DNA of 64,000 nt. It comes from Ruficoccus sp. ZRK36 (lineage in GTDB: Bacteria > Verrucomicrobiota > Verrucomicrobiia > Opitutales > Cerasicoccaceae). Positions 29,594 to 39,296 of this stretch are shown one piece after another. Every line of letters starts with the position of its first letter. The stretch's first letter is position 1. The stretch lies in the NCBI RefSeq assembly GCF_019603315.1, contig NZ_CP080649.1, positions 573,501 to 637,500 on the forward strand. Direction: 5' to 3'. A program made the translations under genes and the position numbers. The notes under the pieces are model-generated. The model saw nothing but the letters and a program-made list of their open reading frames with translations. It had not been told where the DNA came from and searched no databases.

Positions 29594-30229
29594 ATGAAGC
29601 TTTTCGCCCCCATCCGTCGCTTTTTTCTGCCAGCCCTTTTTGTTTTAGCGGCCCTGCCTGCGGCCCATGCGAATCTCGTGATCCGCTACGGGGAAATCAA
29701 CAACCCGGCAATCTTCGGCGTAGAAATGCCCGGCGAGCTATCCTTTTACGGGCGGGCGGACATGGTTTATGCCCTTTCGCTCCAGCAGTACCAGACCGGC
29801 CCCTATCTGGTGACCGAGCTCGTGGTGGACATTGGTGGCGTGACCTCGCAGTTTCGCGTTTACGCGACCGAGCCCTTTGACCCGGAGAGCCTGAAAGACA
29901 AGCTCCCCGAGCAGACCCCCGCCGCCGTTACGAATCAAACAGGCGTCCCGCCCGCCGTGCAAAAGCTCCGCCAGCGCGGGAACGAAACGATTGCCCCGAC
30001 CGAGGGTGGGCTCGTGATCAAGGATTACCCGACCTCCACCCACGCCAAGACCATCGAGTACCGTCTGGGCAGCTCCAAGGATGTGCGCGACCTCTACGAG
30101 GCCATGATGGACCTGTACATCCGCAACGGACGCGAGGCTGTCGTCAGCCGCCGCGAGAGCGTTAACGACTCCGAAGAGGTCAAGCAGGTCATCAGCCGCC
30201 TCGGCGGCACGCTGTTCGTCTTTGAGTGA
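29594..30229 (+). CDS. Secreted protein of unknown function
   Basis: 211 aa. A signal peptide is evident (FFLPALFVLAALPAAHA, cut after AHA). The mature part begins NLVIRYGEINNPAIFGVEMPGELSFYGRADMVYA, mostly beta by pattern, with a Pro/Gln/Thr-rich linker near residue 110 and a mixed C-terminal region. I recognise no family. It lies 65 nt after the response regulator and 80 nt before the serine-hydrolase homologue, all on the plus strand, so the three could be cotranscribed. Confidence 0.7.
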   Translation: MKLFAPIRRFFLPALFVLAALPAAHANLVIRYGEINNPAIFGVEMPGELSFYGRADMVYALSLQQYQTGPYLVTELVVDIGGVTSQFRVYATEPFDPESLKDKLPEQTPAAVTNQTGVPPAVQKLRQRGNETIAPTEGGLVIKDYPTSTHAKTIEYRLGSSKDVRDLYEAMMDLYIRNGREAVVSRRESVNDSEEVKQVISRLGGTLFVFE

Positions 30230-30308
30230 GCTATTTCCGGCAGCAGGAAACGGAGATAGCACTGCTTTTCCCTTGTCGCCGGGGGCACAACGCGCACATA
30301 TAACAACC

Positions 30309-31595
30309 ATGCGCTGGTGGCGACTTTGCCGCGGGCTTGTACCCGTCATCCTATTTACCCTGTGCGTGCATGATGCCGCAGCACAGGCGGAGTTCCGCAA
30401 TGGCGGGCTGGTCATCCCGCTGCAGCCTGGCGAGAGCGAGGTCAACGCCGAGATGGACGTCAGCGACATGGCGGCCGTTCACACCCTGGACCCCGGAGCC
30501 ACCCTACCGACCATCCCGCCCGAGACGCTGGAGCGCTTCGGCGAGTATATCGCCGGGCTCAGCCAGGACTACGGGCTACCGGGCATGGCCTTTGCCGTCG
30601 TGCAGGACGGCGAAATCGTCCTCCAGCAGACCCTCGGCTACGCCAATGTCAAAACCGGCGAAAAGCTGACCGAGCACACGCGGTTCAACGCCGGTCCCGC
30701 CACCCAGGCGCTCACCTCCCTGCTCGCTGCGACCCTTGAGGACGGCTCCTTTACCTACGACAAGCCCGCCCAGAAGCTCTGGCCGCGCTTCCGCCTGAGC
30801 GCGCAGTCCCTCTCCGATAAGGTCACGATCCGCAACCTGTTGACCATGACGGCCGGCATCCCTGACTACACGGACGACATCCTCGATCCCGCCTGGGCGC
30901 GCCCTGAGGATGTGCTCGCCCTCATTGCACAGGCTCCCGTCATTGCCGAGCCCGGTGAACGCTTTAACGTCAGCCAGGTCAGCGTCGCCGCCGGGGGCTA
31001 TCTTCTGCCCCGCGCAGACGGCAAGGAAGGCGAGTTTTACGACGATTACGTCGATACCGTGCAGGAGAGGATCTTTACCCCGCTGGGCATGGCGGACTCG
31101 ACCTTTTCCCTCGCCACCGCTCAGGCCTCCGGCCAGATGGCCAGCGCCCATACCTACACCGACCGCGGCCGCTATGACCCCACTGAATTCTGGCAGCCCG
31201 AGCAGAACGCCTTTACCCCCGCCATCGGGCTCAAATCCAGCCTCTACGACATGACCCGTTGGCTCATCACCGAGCTAAACATGGGCGTAGGCCCGGACGG
31301 GCAACGCATCGCCGATCCGGTCAGTATCCGCGAGCGCTGGCAGCCCGCCCGCACCGCGGACAGCCGCAACTACGGGATGGGCTGGTCACGCCGCTACTAC
31401 CGGAATGTCGAGATCATCGGCACGATGGGCAGCTACGACCGGCACAGCATGGCCATGGCCATTTTCCCCGGCTACCGCACGGGCTTCGTCGCACTGGTCA
31501 ATGCCGAGGGCCCGGACGCCCTCAAGGTCCTCTCTGAGCTGCCCCTGGGGATTGCCGAAATGCTCAAAAGCGCCGAGCAGCAAAGCGCCCGCTAA
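30309..31595 (+). CDS. Serine hydrolase (beta-lactamase/DD-peptidase) homologue lacking catalytic residues
   Basis: 428 aa with a signal peptide (LVPVILFTLCVHDAAAQA). The fold is that of class C beta-lactamase-related proteins: FGEYIAGLSQDYGLPGMAFAVVQDGEIVLQQTLGYA, then LLTMTAGIPDYTDD. Where active enzymes have the S-x-x-K motif in a context like F-x-x-G-S-V-T-K, this one reads FNAGPATQA, so both Ser (Pro130) and Lys (Gln133) are lost. The Y-x-N motif region reads FNVSQVSVAAGGYLL, and the K/H-T/G motif is replaced by TMGSYDRH. It is therefore predicted to be a non-enzymatic periplasmic binding protein. The ATG at 30309 precedes the signal peptide; the frame extends upstream. Confidence 0.85.
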   Translation: MRWWRLCRGLVPVILFTLCVHDAAAQAEFRNGGLVIPLQPGESEVNAEMDVSDMAAVHTLDPGATLPTIPPETLERFGEYIAGLSQDYGLPGMAFAVVQDGEIVLQQTLGYANVKTGEKLTEHTRFNAGPATQALTSLLAATLEDGSFTYDKPAQKLWPRFRLSAQSLSDKVTIRNLLTMTAGIPDYTDDILDPAWARPEDVLALIAQAPVIAEPGERFNVSQVSVAAGGYLLPRADGKEGEFYDDYVDTVQERIFTPLGMADSTFSLATAQASGQMASAHTYTDRGRYDPTEFWQPEQNAFTPAIGLKSSLYDMTRWLITELNMGVGPDGQRIADPVSIRERWQPARTADSRNYGMGWSRRYYRNVEIIGTMGSYDRHSMAMAIFPGYRTGFVALVNAEGPDALKVLSELPLGIAEMLKSAEQQSAR

Positions 31596-31748
31596 GCTGC
31601 CCTGCCTAAAAATCCTCCACCCAGCAGATCAAGGGCGATGCCTAACCACGAACGGCTGTAAAAGCCGATCAATACAGGCCCGGCCTGAGTGATTCATTGA
31701 CTTTGGCCGAATATCTGCTTTGTTGGAGTGTTTGAATCCATCCCGGTC

Positions 31749-32165
31749 ATGACCGTAGAAATACTCAAAAGTAAAATCCTGCGTGCGGAAGTCACCGAAG
31801 CCGTTGCGGACTATGAAGGCAGCCTCGCTATCGACGGTGCCCTCATGAAGCGCATCGGCCTGCTGCCCTTTGAAAAAATCCTGGTCGGCAACATCACCAA
31901 CGGTGAACGTCTGGAAACCTATGCCATCGAGGCCCCCGAGGGCTCCGGCACTTTCGCGCTGAACGGTGCGGCCGCCCACAAGGGCAAAGTCGGTGACCTG
32001 CTGGTGATCATGAACTTCGCGCAGATCTCCTACGAAGAAGCCAAGAGCTGGAAGCCCCGCGTCATCGTGATGGCCGACCACAACCGCACCATCCTCAAGG
32101 AGCGCAGCCCCGAGGGGGACAGCGGCGAGCCCTTCCGCGTGGCGGCCCTGAGCGCAGCCTCCTGA
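31749..32165 (+). CDS. panD: Aspartate 1-decarboxylase
   Basis: 138 aa proenzyme that makes beta-alanine for pantothenate and coenzyme A. Self-cleavage occurs between Gly24 and Ser25 in YEGSLAID, creating the pyruvoyl group; this numbering matches the classical enzyme. Lys9 is present, while the common His11 is Leu (SKILRAEVT). [11 protein letters not shown] and [15 protein letters not shown] complete the family pattern. The ATG at 31749 is used because a GTG seven codons upstream lacks family support. The C-terminus is about 15 residues longer than usual. It is followed by an aminotransferase gene after about 200 nt. Confidence 0.9.
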   Translation: MTVEILKSKILRAEVTEAVADYEGSLAIDGALMKRIGLLPFEKILVGNITNGERLETYAIEAPEGSGTFALNGAAAHKGKVGDLLVIMNFAQISYEEAKSWKPRVIVMADHNRTILKERSPEGDSGEPFRVAALSAAS

Positions 32166-32369
32166 GCCGTTACCGTCCCGCCAGGTCGGATATTCGCCGC
32201 TGGGAGTAGACCTTTCCGGCCTTTGCCCGAGCCTGTCAGGACGGGGTATTAGGCCGAAAAACCATACCAACTGCCGGTTATGAGGCCCGTAACCGGGGAT
32301 ATTAACTTTTTTGCGGATGCAAACTCTGTTGACGATTCGCCGGTTTCTGATTCGCTATTCAACTTTTCC

Positions 32370-33452
32370 ATGAGCTATAAACTCTACATTCCCGGTCCGG
32401 TCCAGGTGTCGGAGAAAACCTATCGCGCCATGGCGACTCCCGTCGTCGGGCACCGTAGCAAGGACTTCGTCGCACTGTTCCAATCTATTCAACCCGGGCT
32501 CCAGCAGCTCTTTTATACGCAGGACCCGGTCTACATCAGTACCAGCAGTGCCTGGGGCGTGATGGAAGGCTCCCTGCGCAATGTGGTCAAAAAGAAGGTG
32601 CTCAACTGCTGCACGGGCGCTTTCTCGGACAAGTGGTACGACGTCTCCTGCCGCTGCGGTATCCCCGCCAAGGAGCTCAAGTACGAGTGGGGCACCCCGA
32701 TCAACCCCGAGGACGTCCGCAAGGAACTGGCCACGGGCGAGTACGACGCCATCACCATCATCCACAACGAGACCTCCACCGGCACGATGAACCCCATCGA
32801 GGCCCTTGCCGAGGTCCTGAAGGACTTCCCGGACGTGGTTTCGATCGTGGACACCGTCAGCTCCTTCTCGGCCATGAAGATCGACAAGGACGCCCTCGGC
32901 CTCGACGTCATGCTGACCGGCACCCAGAAGGCCCTCGCCATCCCTCCCGGCATGGCCCTGCTTTCCGTGTCCCAGAAGACCCTCGACCGCGCCGCCAGCA
33001 TTGAAGGCCGCGGTTACTACTTCGATTTCATCGAGTTCCAGAAGAACTACGAAAAGGGCATGACCCCGAGCACCCCGGTCATCCCGCTCATCTACGCGCT
33101 CAAGAGCAAGCTCGAAGACATCTTCGAGGAAGGGCTGGAAAACCGCTACGCCCGCCACAAGCGCCTCAATGAGACCGTCCGCGCCTGGATCGCCAAAAAC
33201 GGAATGGAGCTGCTGCCCGCACCGGAATTTGGCTCGGTCACGCTGAACTGCATCAAGAACCTGCGCGAAATCGACCTGCCCAAGCTCAACGACGCCCTCA
33301 AGACAAAGTACAACTGCGTTATCGACGGCGGCTACGGCAAGCTCAAGGGCAAGGCCTTCCGCATCTCGAATATGGGCGACGAAACCGACGAGACCATGGC
33401 CGAGCTTCTTGCTGCCCTGGACGACCTCGTCCCCCAGTTCGCGGCCAAGTAA
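32370..33452 (+). CDS. Class V aminotransferase (alanine-glyoxylate/serine-pyruvate type)
   Basis: 360 aa from the ATG at 32370 (MSYKLYIPGPVQVSEKT). PLP enzymes of this class transfer amino groups between serine or alanine and glyoxylate or pyruvate. The PLP lysine is in LTGTQKALAIPPG and the cofactor-binding aspartate in VSIVDTVSSFSAM. GHRSKDFVALF near the start is typical of AGXT/PucG-like members. The exact substrate pair cannot be told from sequence; phosphoserine or aminoethylphosphonate relatives are possible. A canonical terminator follows 30 nt after the stop. Confidence 0.9.
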   Translation: MSYKLYIPGPVQVSEKTYRAMATPVVGHRSKDFVALFQSIQPGLQQLFYTQDPVYISTSSAWGVMEGSLRNVVKKKVLNCCTGAFSDKWYDVSCRCGIPAKELKYEWGTPINPEDVRKELATGEYDAITIIHNETSTGTMNPIEALAEVLKDFPDVVSIVDTVSSFSAMKIDKDALGLDVMLTGTQKALAIPPGMALLSVSQKTLDRAASIEGRGYYFDFIEFQKNYEKGMTPSTPVIPLIYALKSKLEDIFEEGLENRYARHKRLNETVRAWIAKNGMELLPAPEFGSVTLNCIKNLREIDLPKLNDALKTKYNCVIDGGYGKLKGKAFRISNMGDETDETMAELLAALDDLVPQFAAK

Positions 33453-33482
33453 TTCGGCGGATTCACCCGGATTTTCCTTTCG

Positions 33483-33513
33483 GCCCAATCCTGTCACCGG
33501 GATTGGGCTTTTT
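33483..33513 (+). terminator. Rho-independent terminator after the aminotransferase
   Basis: GCCCAATCC pairs with GGATTGGGC over a short loop and is followed by TTTTTATTT, in the gap between the aminotransferase stop and topB. Confidence 0.88.
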
Positions 33514-33579
33514 ATTTATTGCTTGCCATAGCCCCTGCCTTACCGCTTCCCTCCCTGACTTTCAGCCAGCACTGTCCTC

Positions 33580-36099
33580 ATGAAAACCCTTGTCATAGCG
33601 GAGAAACCCAGCGTCGCCGGAGACTTGGCGCGCGTTCTTGGCCGCATCCCCCGTAAAGGCGACCACTACGAAAACGACGAGTACATTATCGACTCGGCGG
33701 TCGGCCACCTGGTCGAGCTCATCATGCCTGAGGACATCAGCGCCGACTACAAGCGCTGGACGCTGAAGACCCTGCCCATCGTCCCCAAGACCTTTAAGCT
33801 CCGCCCCATCGACAAGACCAAGAAGAAATTTCAGGAGCTTAAGAAGCACATCGCCCGCGACGACGTGGGCATGATCATCAACGCCTGTGACGCCGGGCGC
33901 GAGGGTGAGCTGATCTTTACTTATATCATGGATCTGGCCAAGGGCTACAAGAAGGAGTCCCGCCGCCTCTGGATGTCCTCCATGACCCCGGACGCCATCC
34001 GCAATGCTTTCTCCAATCTGCGCTCCTCTGAGGAGATGCAGCCCCTGCAGGATGCCGCACGCTCCCGCTCCGAGGCCGACTGGCTGATCGGCATCAATGG
34101 CACCCGTGGCGCCACCGTGCAGTTCGGTCGCCGTGGCGGTACTGCTGCCACTGTGGGCCGCGTCCAGACCCCCACCCTCACCCTCGTCTACGAGCGTGAG
34201 TGTGAGATCCGCGGCTTCAAGCCCCGCACCTACTGGCGCATCCTGGCGGACTTCCACGTCCACGCTGGCGATTATCCCGGTGTTTACCAGAAGCCCGACT
34301 TCAAGAAGGGGGATGACGAGCACGACCGTGCCGACCGCCTCTGGGAAAAGGAAGAGGCCGAGCGCGTCCTTTCCGACGTCCGCGCAGCCGCCACCGCAGT
34401 CGTCACTGAGGAAAAGAAGCGCAGCAAGCAGGCTTCCCCCCGGCTTTACGACCTGACCACCCTCCAGCGCGAGGCTAACAACCGCTACGGCTTCCCGGCC
34501 GGGATGACCCTGAACATCGCTCAGGCCCTCTACGAGAAGCACAAGATGATCACCTACCCGCGTACGGACTCGCGGGCCCTGCCCGAGGACTACGGCAATA
34601 CCGTCCGCGGCACCCTCTCCAGCCTCCCGGAGCCCTACGCCGTCCACGCCGAGAAGGTCCTCAACAACGATTGGGTCTACACCGGCAACAAGCGCATCTT
34701 TAATAATAAGCAGGTCAGCGATCACTTCGCCATCATCCCGACCAACACCAGTTCGAAGAAACTCCAGGAGCGCGAGCAGAAGATCTACGACATGATCACC
34801 CGCCGCTTCATGGCTGTGTTCTTCCCCTCGGCCGAGTACGACGTCACCACCCGCATGAGCGAGCTCGGTGGCCATACCTTTAAGACCGAGGGCAAGGTGC
34901 TCGCCTTCCCCGGCTGGCTCGAAGTCTACGGTAAGGGCGGCAACGGCGAGGACACCCTCCCCCCGCTTTCCCCCGAAGATGGTTCACCTGCAAAGTCCGC
35001 GCTGACCGAGGCCCGCCTCGAAGAGGATCAGACCCGCCCGCCACCGCGCTACACCGAGGCCACCCTGCTCGCCGCCATGGAAGGCGCCGGGAAATTCGTC
35101 GAGGACGAGGAACTGCGCGATGCCATGAAGGAGCGCGGCCTGGGCACCCCGGCTACCCGTGCTGCCACCATCGACCACCTGGTCAAAGAGCGCTACATCG
35201 AGCGCGAAGGCCGCGAGCTGGCCCCGACCCAAAAGGCCGAGGACCTCGTAAAGTTCCTGCGTACCTTTAAGATCGACGCCCTCACCCGCCCCGAGCTGAC
35301 CGGCGAGTGGGAGCACAAGCTCCGCCAGATGGAAGAGGGTGAACTCTCCCGTGAGCAGTTCATGAAGGGCATCGTCTCCATGACCGAGGAGATGATCAGC
35401 AACCTCAACGCCCCACCCCCGGCCAAGGAGACTCACCTGCGCTCACCGCTCGATGGCACACCGCTGATGGAGGATCACCGTGCGTGGTTCTCTCAAGAGT
35501 CGCTGGACATCAAGGGCCGCGCTATTCCGAAAATTTCCGTCAACAAAGTCATCGGCAACCGCAAGCTCGTCCCGGACGAGGTCGAGACCCTGCTCGAAAA
35601 ACGCGAGATCGGGCCGCTCGATGGCTTCAAGTCCCGCATGGGCAAGGCCTTCTCCGCCGTGCTCAAGCTCTCCGAGAAGGACAACGGCTCCCTGCGCGTG
35701 GAGCTGGACTTCGGCGACAGCGGTAACGGCGGCGACGAGGACATCGACCTCTCGCAGTTCCCGGTCATCGGCATCTCGCCGGTGGACGGCAGCCCCGTGC
35801 ACGAGACGCCCAACGCCTACATCTCCGAGGGCAAGGACGCCAAGGGCCGCGCAGCCTTCCGCATGAGCCGAAATATGCTCGGTAAGGCACTCCCGCCCGA
35901 GCAGATCAAAAAGCTCCTGACCGAGAAGAAAACCGACCTGATCAAGGGCTTCCGCTCGAACCGCACCAAGCGCCTCTTCGACGCATTCCTCACCCTCAAG
36001 GATGGCGGCAAGATCGGCTTCGAGTTCCCGCCCCGCCCCGCGAAGAAGGCGGCCAAGAAGGCTGCGAAAAAGAGCGAGACGACGGAGCAGGAATCCTAA
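33580..36099 (+). CDS. topB: DNA topoisomerase III (type IA)
   Basis: 839 aa. Type IA enzymes cut one strand through a tyrosine and relax or decatenate DNA. The Toprim domain starts MKTLVIAEKPSVAGDLARVLG and carries INACDAGREGELIF. The catalytic Tyr is in MITYPRTDSRAL. From about residue 620 two similar C-terminal repeat domains are visible, one beginning SPLDGTPLMEDHRAWF and the next DGSPVHETPNAYIS. The protein ends in a lysine/alanine-rich tail (RPAKKAAKKAAKKSE), probably for DNA binding. No zinc-finger cysteines are seen. It converges with a heparinase-like gene. Confidence 0.94.
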   Translation: MKTLVIAEKPSVAGDLARVLGRIPRKGDHYENDEYIIDSAVGHLVELIMPEDISADYKRWTLKTLPIVPKTFKLRPIDKTKKKFQELKKHIARDDVGMIINACDAGREGELIFTYIMDLAKGYKKESRRLWMSSMTPDAIRNAFSNLRSSEEMQPLQDAARSRSEADWLIGINGTRGATVQFGRRGGTAATVGRVQTPTLTLVYERECEIRGFKPRTYWRILADFHVHAGDYPGVYQKPDFKKGDDEHDRADRLWEKEEAERVLSDVRAAATAVVTEEKKRSKQASPRLYDLTTLQREANNRYGFPAGMTLNIAQALYEKHKMITYPRTDSRALPEDYGNTVRGTLSSLPEPYAVHAEKVLNNDWVYTGNKRIFNNKQVSDHFAIIPTNTSSKKLQEREQKIYDMITRRFMAVFFPSAEYDVTTRMSELGGHTFKTEGKVLAFPGWLEVYGKGGNGEDTLPPLSPEDGSPAKSALTEARLEEDQTRPPPRYTEATLLAAMEGAGKFVEDEELRDAMKERGLGTPATRAATIDHLVKERYIEREGRELAPTQKAEDLVKFLRTFKIDALTRPELTGEWEHKLRQMEEGELSREQFMKGIVSMTEEMISNLNAPPPAKETHLRSPLDGTPLMEDHRAWFSQESLDIKGRAIPKISVNKVIGNRKLVPDEVETLLEKREIGPLDGFKSRMGKAFSAVLKLSEKDNGSLRVELDFGDSGNGGDEDIDLSQFPVIGISPVDGSPVHETPNAYISEGKDAKGRAAFRMSRNMLGKALPPEQIKKLLTEKKTDLIKGFRSNRTKRLFDAFLTLKDGGKIGFEFPPRPAKKAAKKAAKKSETTEQES

Positions 36100-36147
36100 G
36101 CGCTATCCGCTCAGGAGAGCACATTTGCGAATCCCCCTCTATGATGG

Positions 36148-36165
36148 AGCCCTCCTCAGGGCTTT
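36148..36165. terminator. Short hairpin in the topB/heparinase-like convergence
   Basis: AGCCCT and AGGGCT form arms with a 4-nt loop and are followed by TTAT on the plus strand. The stop codon of the minus-strand lyase lies in the loop. It may end topB transcription; the T-run is poor. Confidence 0.35.
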
Positions 36166-38162
36166 ATGATAGGGGTCAGCGTCACCGTAAAGCTGGCTGA
36201 GGTCGCCTTGTCGTCCTTCTCCAGATAGAAGCCAGCGCGCCGCGCAGGTAGACGCTCAGGGGCGGACCCCTGATAGAGCGTAAAGGGCCCCTCGGTTTCA
36301 ACGGTCAGCTGCATCACCTGCCCGCCCTCCAGGACGACGTCAAACACAGCCTCATCCGTAAAGGACGCTGCACGCACATCCTTCCAGTAGCGGAAGGCTT
36401 CCGGACGGCCCTTGGCAAAATCGTCAACCGGTGTAAATGCGTCGCCGAGCTCGGGCTGGCCGTAGAGGTTCATACTCAGTCCCAGCAGCGCGGGAGCGCT
36501 CCCGTCGTTGAGCTCGACCGTGGTCTCCTCAATCAGCTCATCATCGACCAGCGTCAGCGTTCGGGTGGCAGAGGCATTCGAGCGATACTCCGGCTGTGTG
36601 GCGCTCACACTGAGCTCGGGTCCCTCCGCATCAAAGGATAGCAGCTCGCCCGGCTGCCAGTGCTCCTGGCCTTCGCCGTTGATGAGCGGCACATTATGGG
36701 CCAGCCCCTTCGAGTAGTACTGCTTGTGCTGAGCCGAGCCGTAGCCGGTGGTGCCCACGTCCTGCGAGACGACTTCCCCCTTATAGTACGCGGACCAGTT
36801 CAGCGCTTCAGCCTGCGAGTGAGACCTCGTGAGCTGCCCATAGTGGAAAAAGAGCTGCCAGTTGTTGTCCTTGAGCAGGGCGAAGCACGTCGACTCCATA
36901 TTACGTGAAACCACTTGGGGGTAGACGGGGTGCCCGTCATCCTCGGGTACCTCGATCGGGTCCAGCAGGGTGTTCCAGTTGCGAGCCTGCGCAGCTTTCT
37001 GCACGCCCAGGACCGTCGGGAACGTGCGGGCATTGTCAGCCAACACCTGGGTCTGGACCTTGGCGATCCCGTAGATGTCCGCCGGATTGGGCAGGTTATC
37101 ATTCGGGAAGCGGATAAACAGGGGCGAAAGCATCAGGTTTTGCAGGATAGCGGCCTCTTCCTTGAGCTGGTCCTTTTTACCAACCAGACCCGCGAAGAGA
37201 AACAGCTGCTGCGAGGCCCGCACGACATAGCCGTTGTAGCCCATCGACTGCTCGTACCACAGATAGTCAGAGGTCACCCCCTCGCGGATCTGCTCACGCA
37301 GGCCGTGCGGCCCGTCGATGACCCGGGCCCAGATATCCGGAGAGTCATACAGCAGGGCAACCTGTGCCTGAGAGGAGCGCTGCCACACCGCGATATTGTG
37401 GGTCTGCTGCATGGACATATTGAGCAGATCCACCTCGGGCTTAAACAAATGATCGAACCAGTACTGACGCCGCTCCTCGCTCACATCATTGAAAAGCAGG
37501 CGCGCCGTTTCCGTCATATCGGTCAGGTAGTTGGCATCCGTCAGGCTGGCCCCGCCGATCCGCGAGCGCGTATCACGCACCGGAAAGGCGTCTTCGTTTT
37601 CTGCGTAAAAATCGAGCTGCTCAGCGGCCCAGTCAGCGTATTTCTGCTCGCCGGTCAGCCGGTACAGGCGCGCGGCGGTCACCATGCGCTTAAAGTGACG
37701 TGCCCGGAATCCATAGACCCAGCTTTGCTTGATCGTCTCAGTCACCTCGACGCGGTCACCGTTCCGACTCATGAGAAAGTCTGTCTCCTCGCCGGGCACT
37801 TCATCGGTCCAGACCAGAAACGAACCGTCCACCGGGCTGACGAAGCGGCTCCACACGCCGCAGACCCACTCCGTGCGGTCCTCATGGCGCTCCATCCACT
37901 CATCCACCATCTTCTTTTGCTTGGCGAGCCATGTGGCCCACTCCGGGTCATTGGCAACTCGCTGGCGTGCTCCCTCCCAATCCTCCACCGGCGTGCGATA
38001 CACCGAGCCATCCTCCTGGATGATCTTCAGCTCGGCGTACTGACCTTCGGGGTCGATCTTCTCAAAGCCGGCGTTGGCGCTCTGGGCCTGAAGCGCCAGA
38101 GGCAGGGCCAACAGAGCGAGGGCGGACGCGTACGCACGCGGGGTAAGCAAGTGCATCATCAT
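36156..38162 (-). CDS. Secreted heparinase II/III-like polysaccharide lyase
   Basis: 668 aa with a signal peptide after a triple ATG start (ALALLALPLALQAQSANA). An alpha/alpha toroid region of about 330 residues holds NMSMQQTHNIAVWQRSS and YEQSMGYNGYVVRASQ, resembling alginate-lyase-type toroids. A beta-rich part from about residue 420 contains HYGQLTRSHSQAEALNWSAY, DVGTTGYGS and GLAHNVPLINGEGQ, the heparinase II/III signature. Such enzymes cleave uronate-containing polysaccharides by elimination. The substrate (alginate, heparin-like or other) cannot be fixed. It diverges from the HAD gene, and no SusC/D-type transport gene is adjacent. Confidence 0.82.
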   Translation of the reverse strand: MMMHLLTPRAYASALALLALPLALQAQSANAGFEKIDPEGQYAELKIIQEDGSVYRTPVEDWEGARQRVANDPEWATWLAKQKKMVDEWMERHEDRTEWVCGVWSRFVSPVDGSFLVWTDEVPGEETDFLMSRNGDRVEVTETIKQSWVYGFRARHFKRMVTAARLYRLTGEQKYADWAAEQLDFYAENEDAFPVRDTRSRIGGASLTDANYLTDMTETARLLFNDVSEERRQYWFDHLFKPEVDLLNMSMQQTHNIAVWQRSSQAQVALLYDSPDIWARVIDGPHGLREQIREGVTSDYLWYEQSMGYNGYVVRASQQLFLFAGLVGKKDQLKEEAAILQNLMLSPLFIRFPNDNLPNPADIYGIAKVQTQVLADNARTFPTVLGVQKAAQARNWNTLLDPIEVPEDDGHPVYPQVVSRNMESTCFALLKDNNWQLFFHYGQLTRSHSQAEALNWSAYYKGEVVSQDVGTTGYGSAQHKQYYSKGLAHNVPLINGEGQEHWQPGELLSFDAEGPELSVSATQPEYRSNASATRTLTLVDDELIEETTVELNDGSAPALLGLSMNLYGQPELGDAFTPVDDFAKGRPEAFRYWKDVRAASFTDEAVFDVVLEGGQVMQLTVETEGPFTLYQGSAPERLPARRAGFYLEKDDKATSASFTVTLTPIIKP

Positions 38163-38431
38163 ACAAATGGGACGGGGTTAAGCGAGGTGTTGGTAGCCAA
38201 ACTGTCCTGCAGGATAACCTGCGCGACCGCTTGGACATCGCGCGATATTGTTTGCTGCCACAGGCCTCGCGTCAATTCCACGGTTAAGCCTGGCAACTAA
38301 ACTCGTTCAGCTGCAACCGAAAGTCGTCTCTGCGTGGGTTGCTCTGTGCGGCCCTGTCCCCCTCGCCGGAACCTGTCGCCCTCCAAGATTGCACTCGTCT
38401 CCCCTCTGAGCAGTCCCTAGAAAGGTGCGCG

Positions 38432-39043
38432 ATGTTAAAAATTCCAGCAGGTGATTTCCAGGGTGCCATCTTTGATTGCGACGGCACGCTGGCCGACAGT
38501 ATGCCCGTGCACTACCAGGCCTGGGTCGAGGCCTTCAAGGCCCACCACGCCAAGTTCGACTTTACCTGGGAGCTGTTCTACTCCATGGCCGGAACCGGGC
38601 TGGAAGACTCCGTCGTGCAGCTCAACGAACGCTTCGGAGACACGCTCGATCCTCATGCTACGGTCAAGACCCAGATGGAGATGCTCGACCACTTGCACCA
38701 CAAGATCACCCCCATCGTCGAGGTGATCGAGATCGCCCGGCAGTATGCGGCCGAGGGTAAGAAGATTTCCGTCTCCAGCGGCGGCACCTACCGCCATGTC
38801 CACGAGACCCTCCAGCAGGCCGGCGTGCACGAGCTGTTCCCGGTCATCATCACCCGCGAGGACTACACCCACAGTAAGCCTGCCCCGGACTGCTTCCTGC
38901 TCGCCGCCGAGCGCATGGGCGTCCCGCCGGAGAGCTGTGTCGTCTTCGAGGACAGCCTCCTGGGCATCGAGTCCGCCAACCGCGCCAACATGGCATCCGT
39001 CTACGTCCAGCCCGAGATTTACTCCAAGGGCAGCGGGATCTAG
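38432..39043 (+). CDS. HAD-superfamily phosphatase, beta-phosphoglucomutase-like
   Basis: 203 aa from the ATG at 38432, preceded by GAAAGGTG. Motif I is AIFDCDGTLADS with nucleophile and acid/base aspartates. A helical cap of subtype I follows. Motif II is ISVSSGGTYRH, motif III is the Lys in HSKPAPDCF, and motif IV is VVFEDSLLGIESA. These are typical of beta-phosphoglucomutase or sugar-phosphate phosphatases. A role in sugar phosphate metabolism is likely, but the exact substrate is unknown. Repeat copy D follows between it and menB. Confidence 0.9.
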   Translation: MLKIPAGDFQGAIFDCDGTLADSMPVHYQAWVEAFKAHHAKFDFTWELFYSMAGTGLEDSVVQLNERFGDTLDPHATVKTQMEMLDHLHHKITPIVEVIEIARQYAAEGKKISVSSGGTYRHVHETLQQAGVHELFPVIITREDYTHSKPAPDCFLLAAERMGVPPESCVVFEDSLLGIESANRANMASVYVQPEIYSKGSGI

Positions 39044-39149
39044 CAGGACTGCGTTCGCTGCCCCCAGTAACGGATTGATCAATCTCGTTGGCCTGCCTCT
39101 CGCCTATCCCTTAGCAGGGGCAAAGTAATGTGATAGCATCACAGGTCCA

Positions 39150-39277
39150 CCACTCAGTTTTGATGCCCTGCTCAGCGTTTAATGAAACAGCAATGCTGCT
39201 TTCATTAAACGCTGACACGATGCGCAGCATCGAAAGTGCAGGCTCTGCCTGCCGTGGGTGCGGTGCGCGCAGCCCCG
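39150..39277 (+). repeat. Dispersed palindromic repeat, copy D
   Basis: Plus orientation in the convergent gap between the HAD gene and menB. The hairpin at 39172-39215 has arms TCAGCGTTTAATGAAA and its complement with one bulge. The conserved flanks CAGTTTTGATG and GATGCGCAGCATCGAAAGTG are present, followed by GCAGGCTCTGCCTGC and GCGCGCAGCCCC. Confidence 0.85.
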
Positions 39278-39296
39278 CCTCCTTCCCTCCCCCCGA

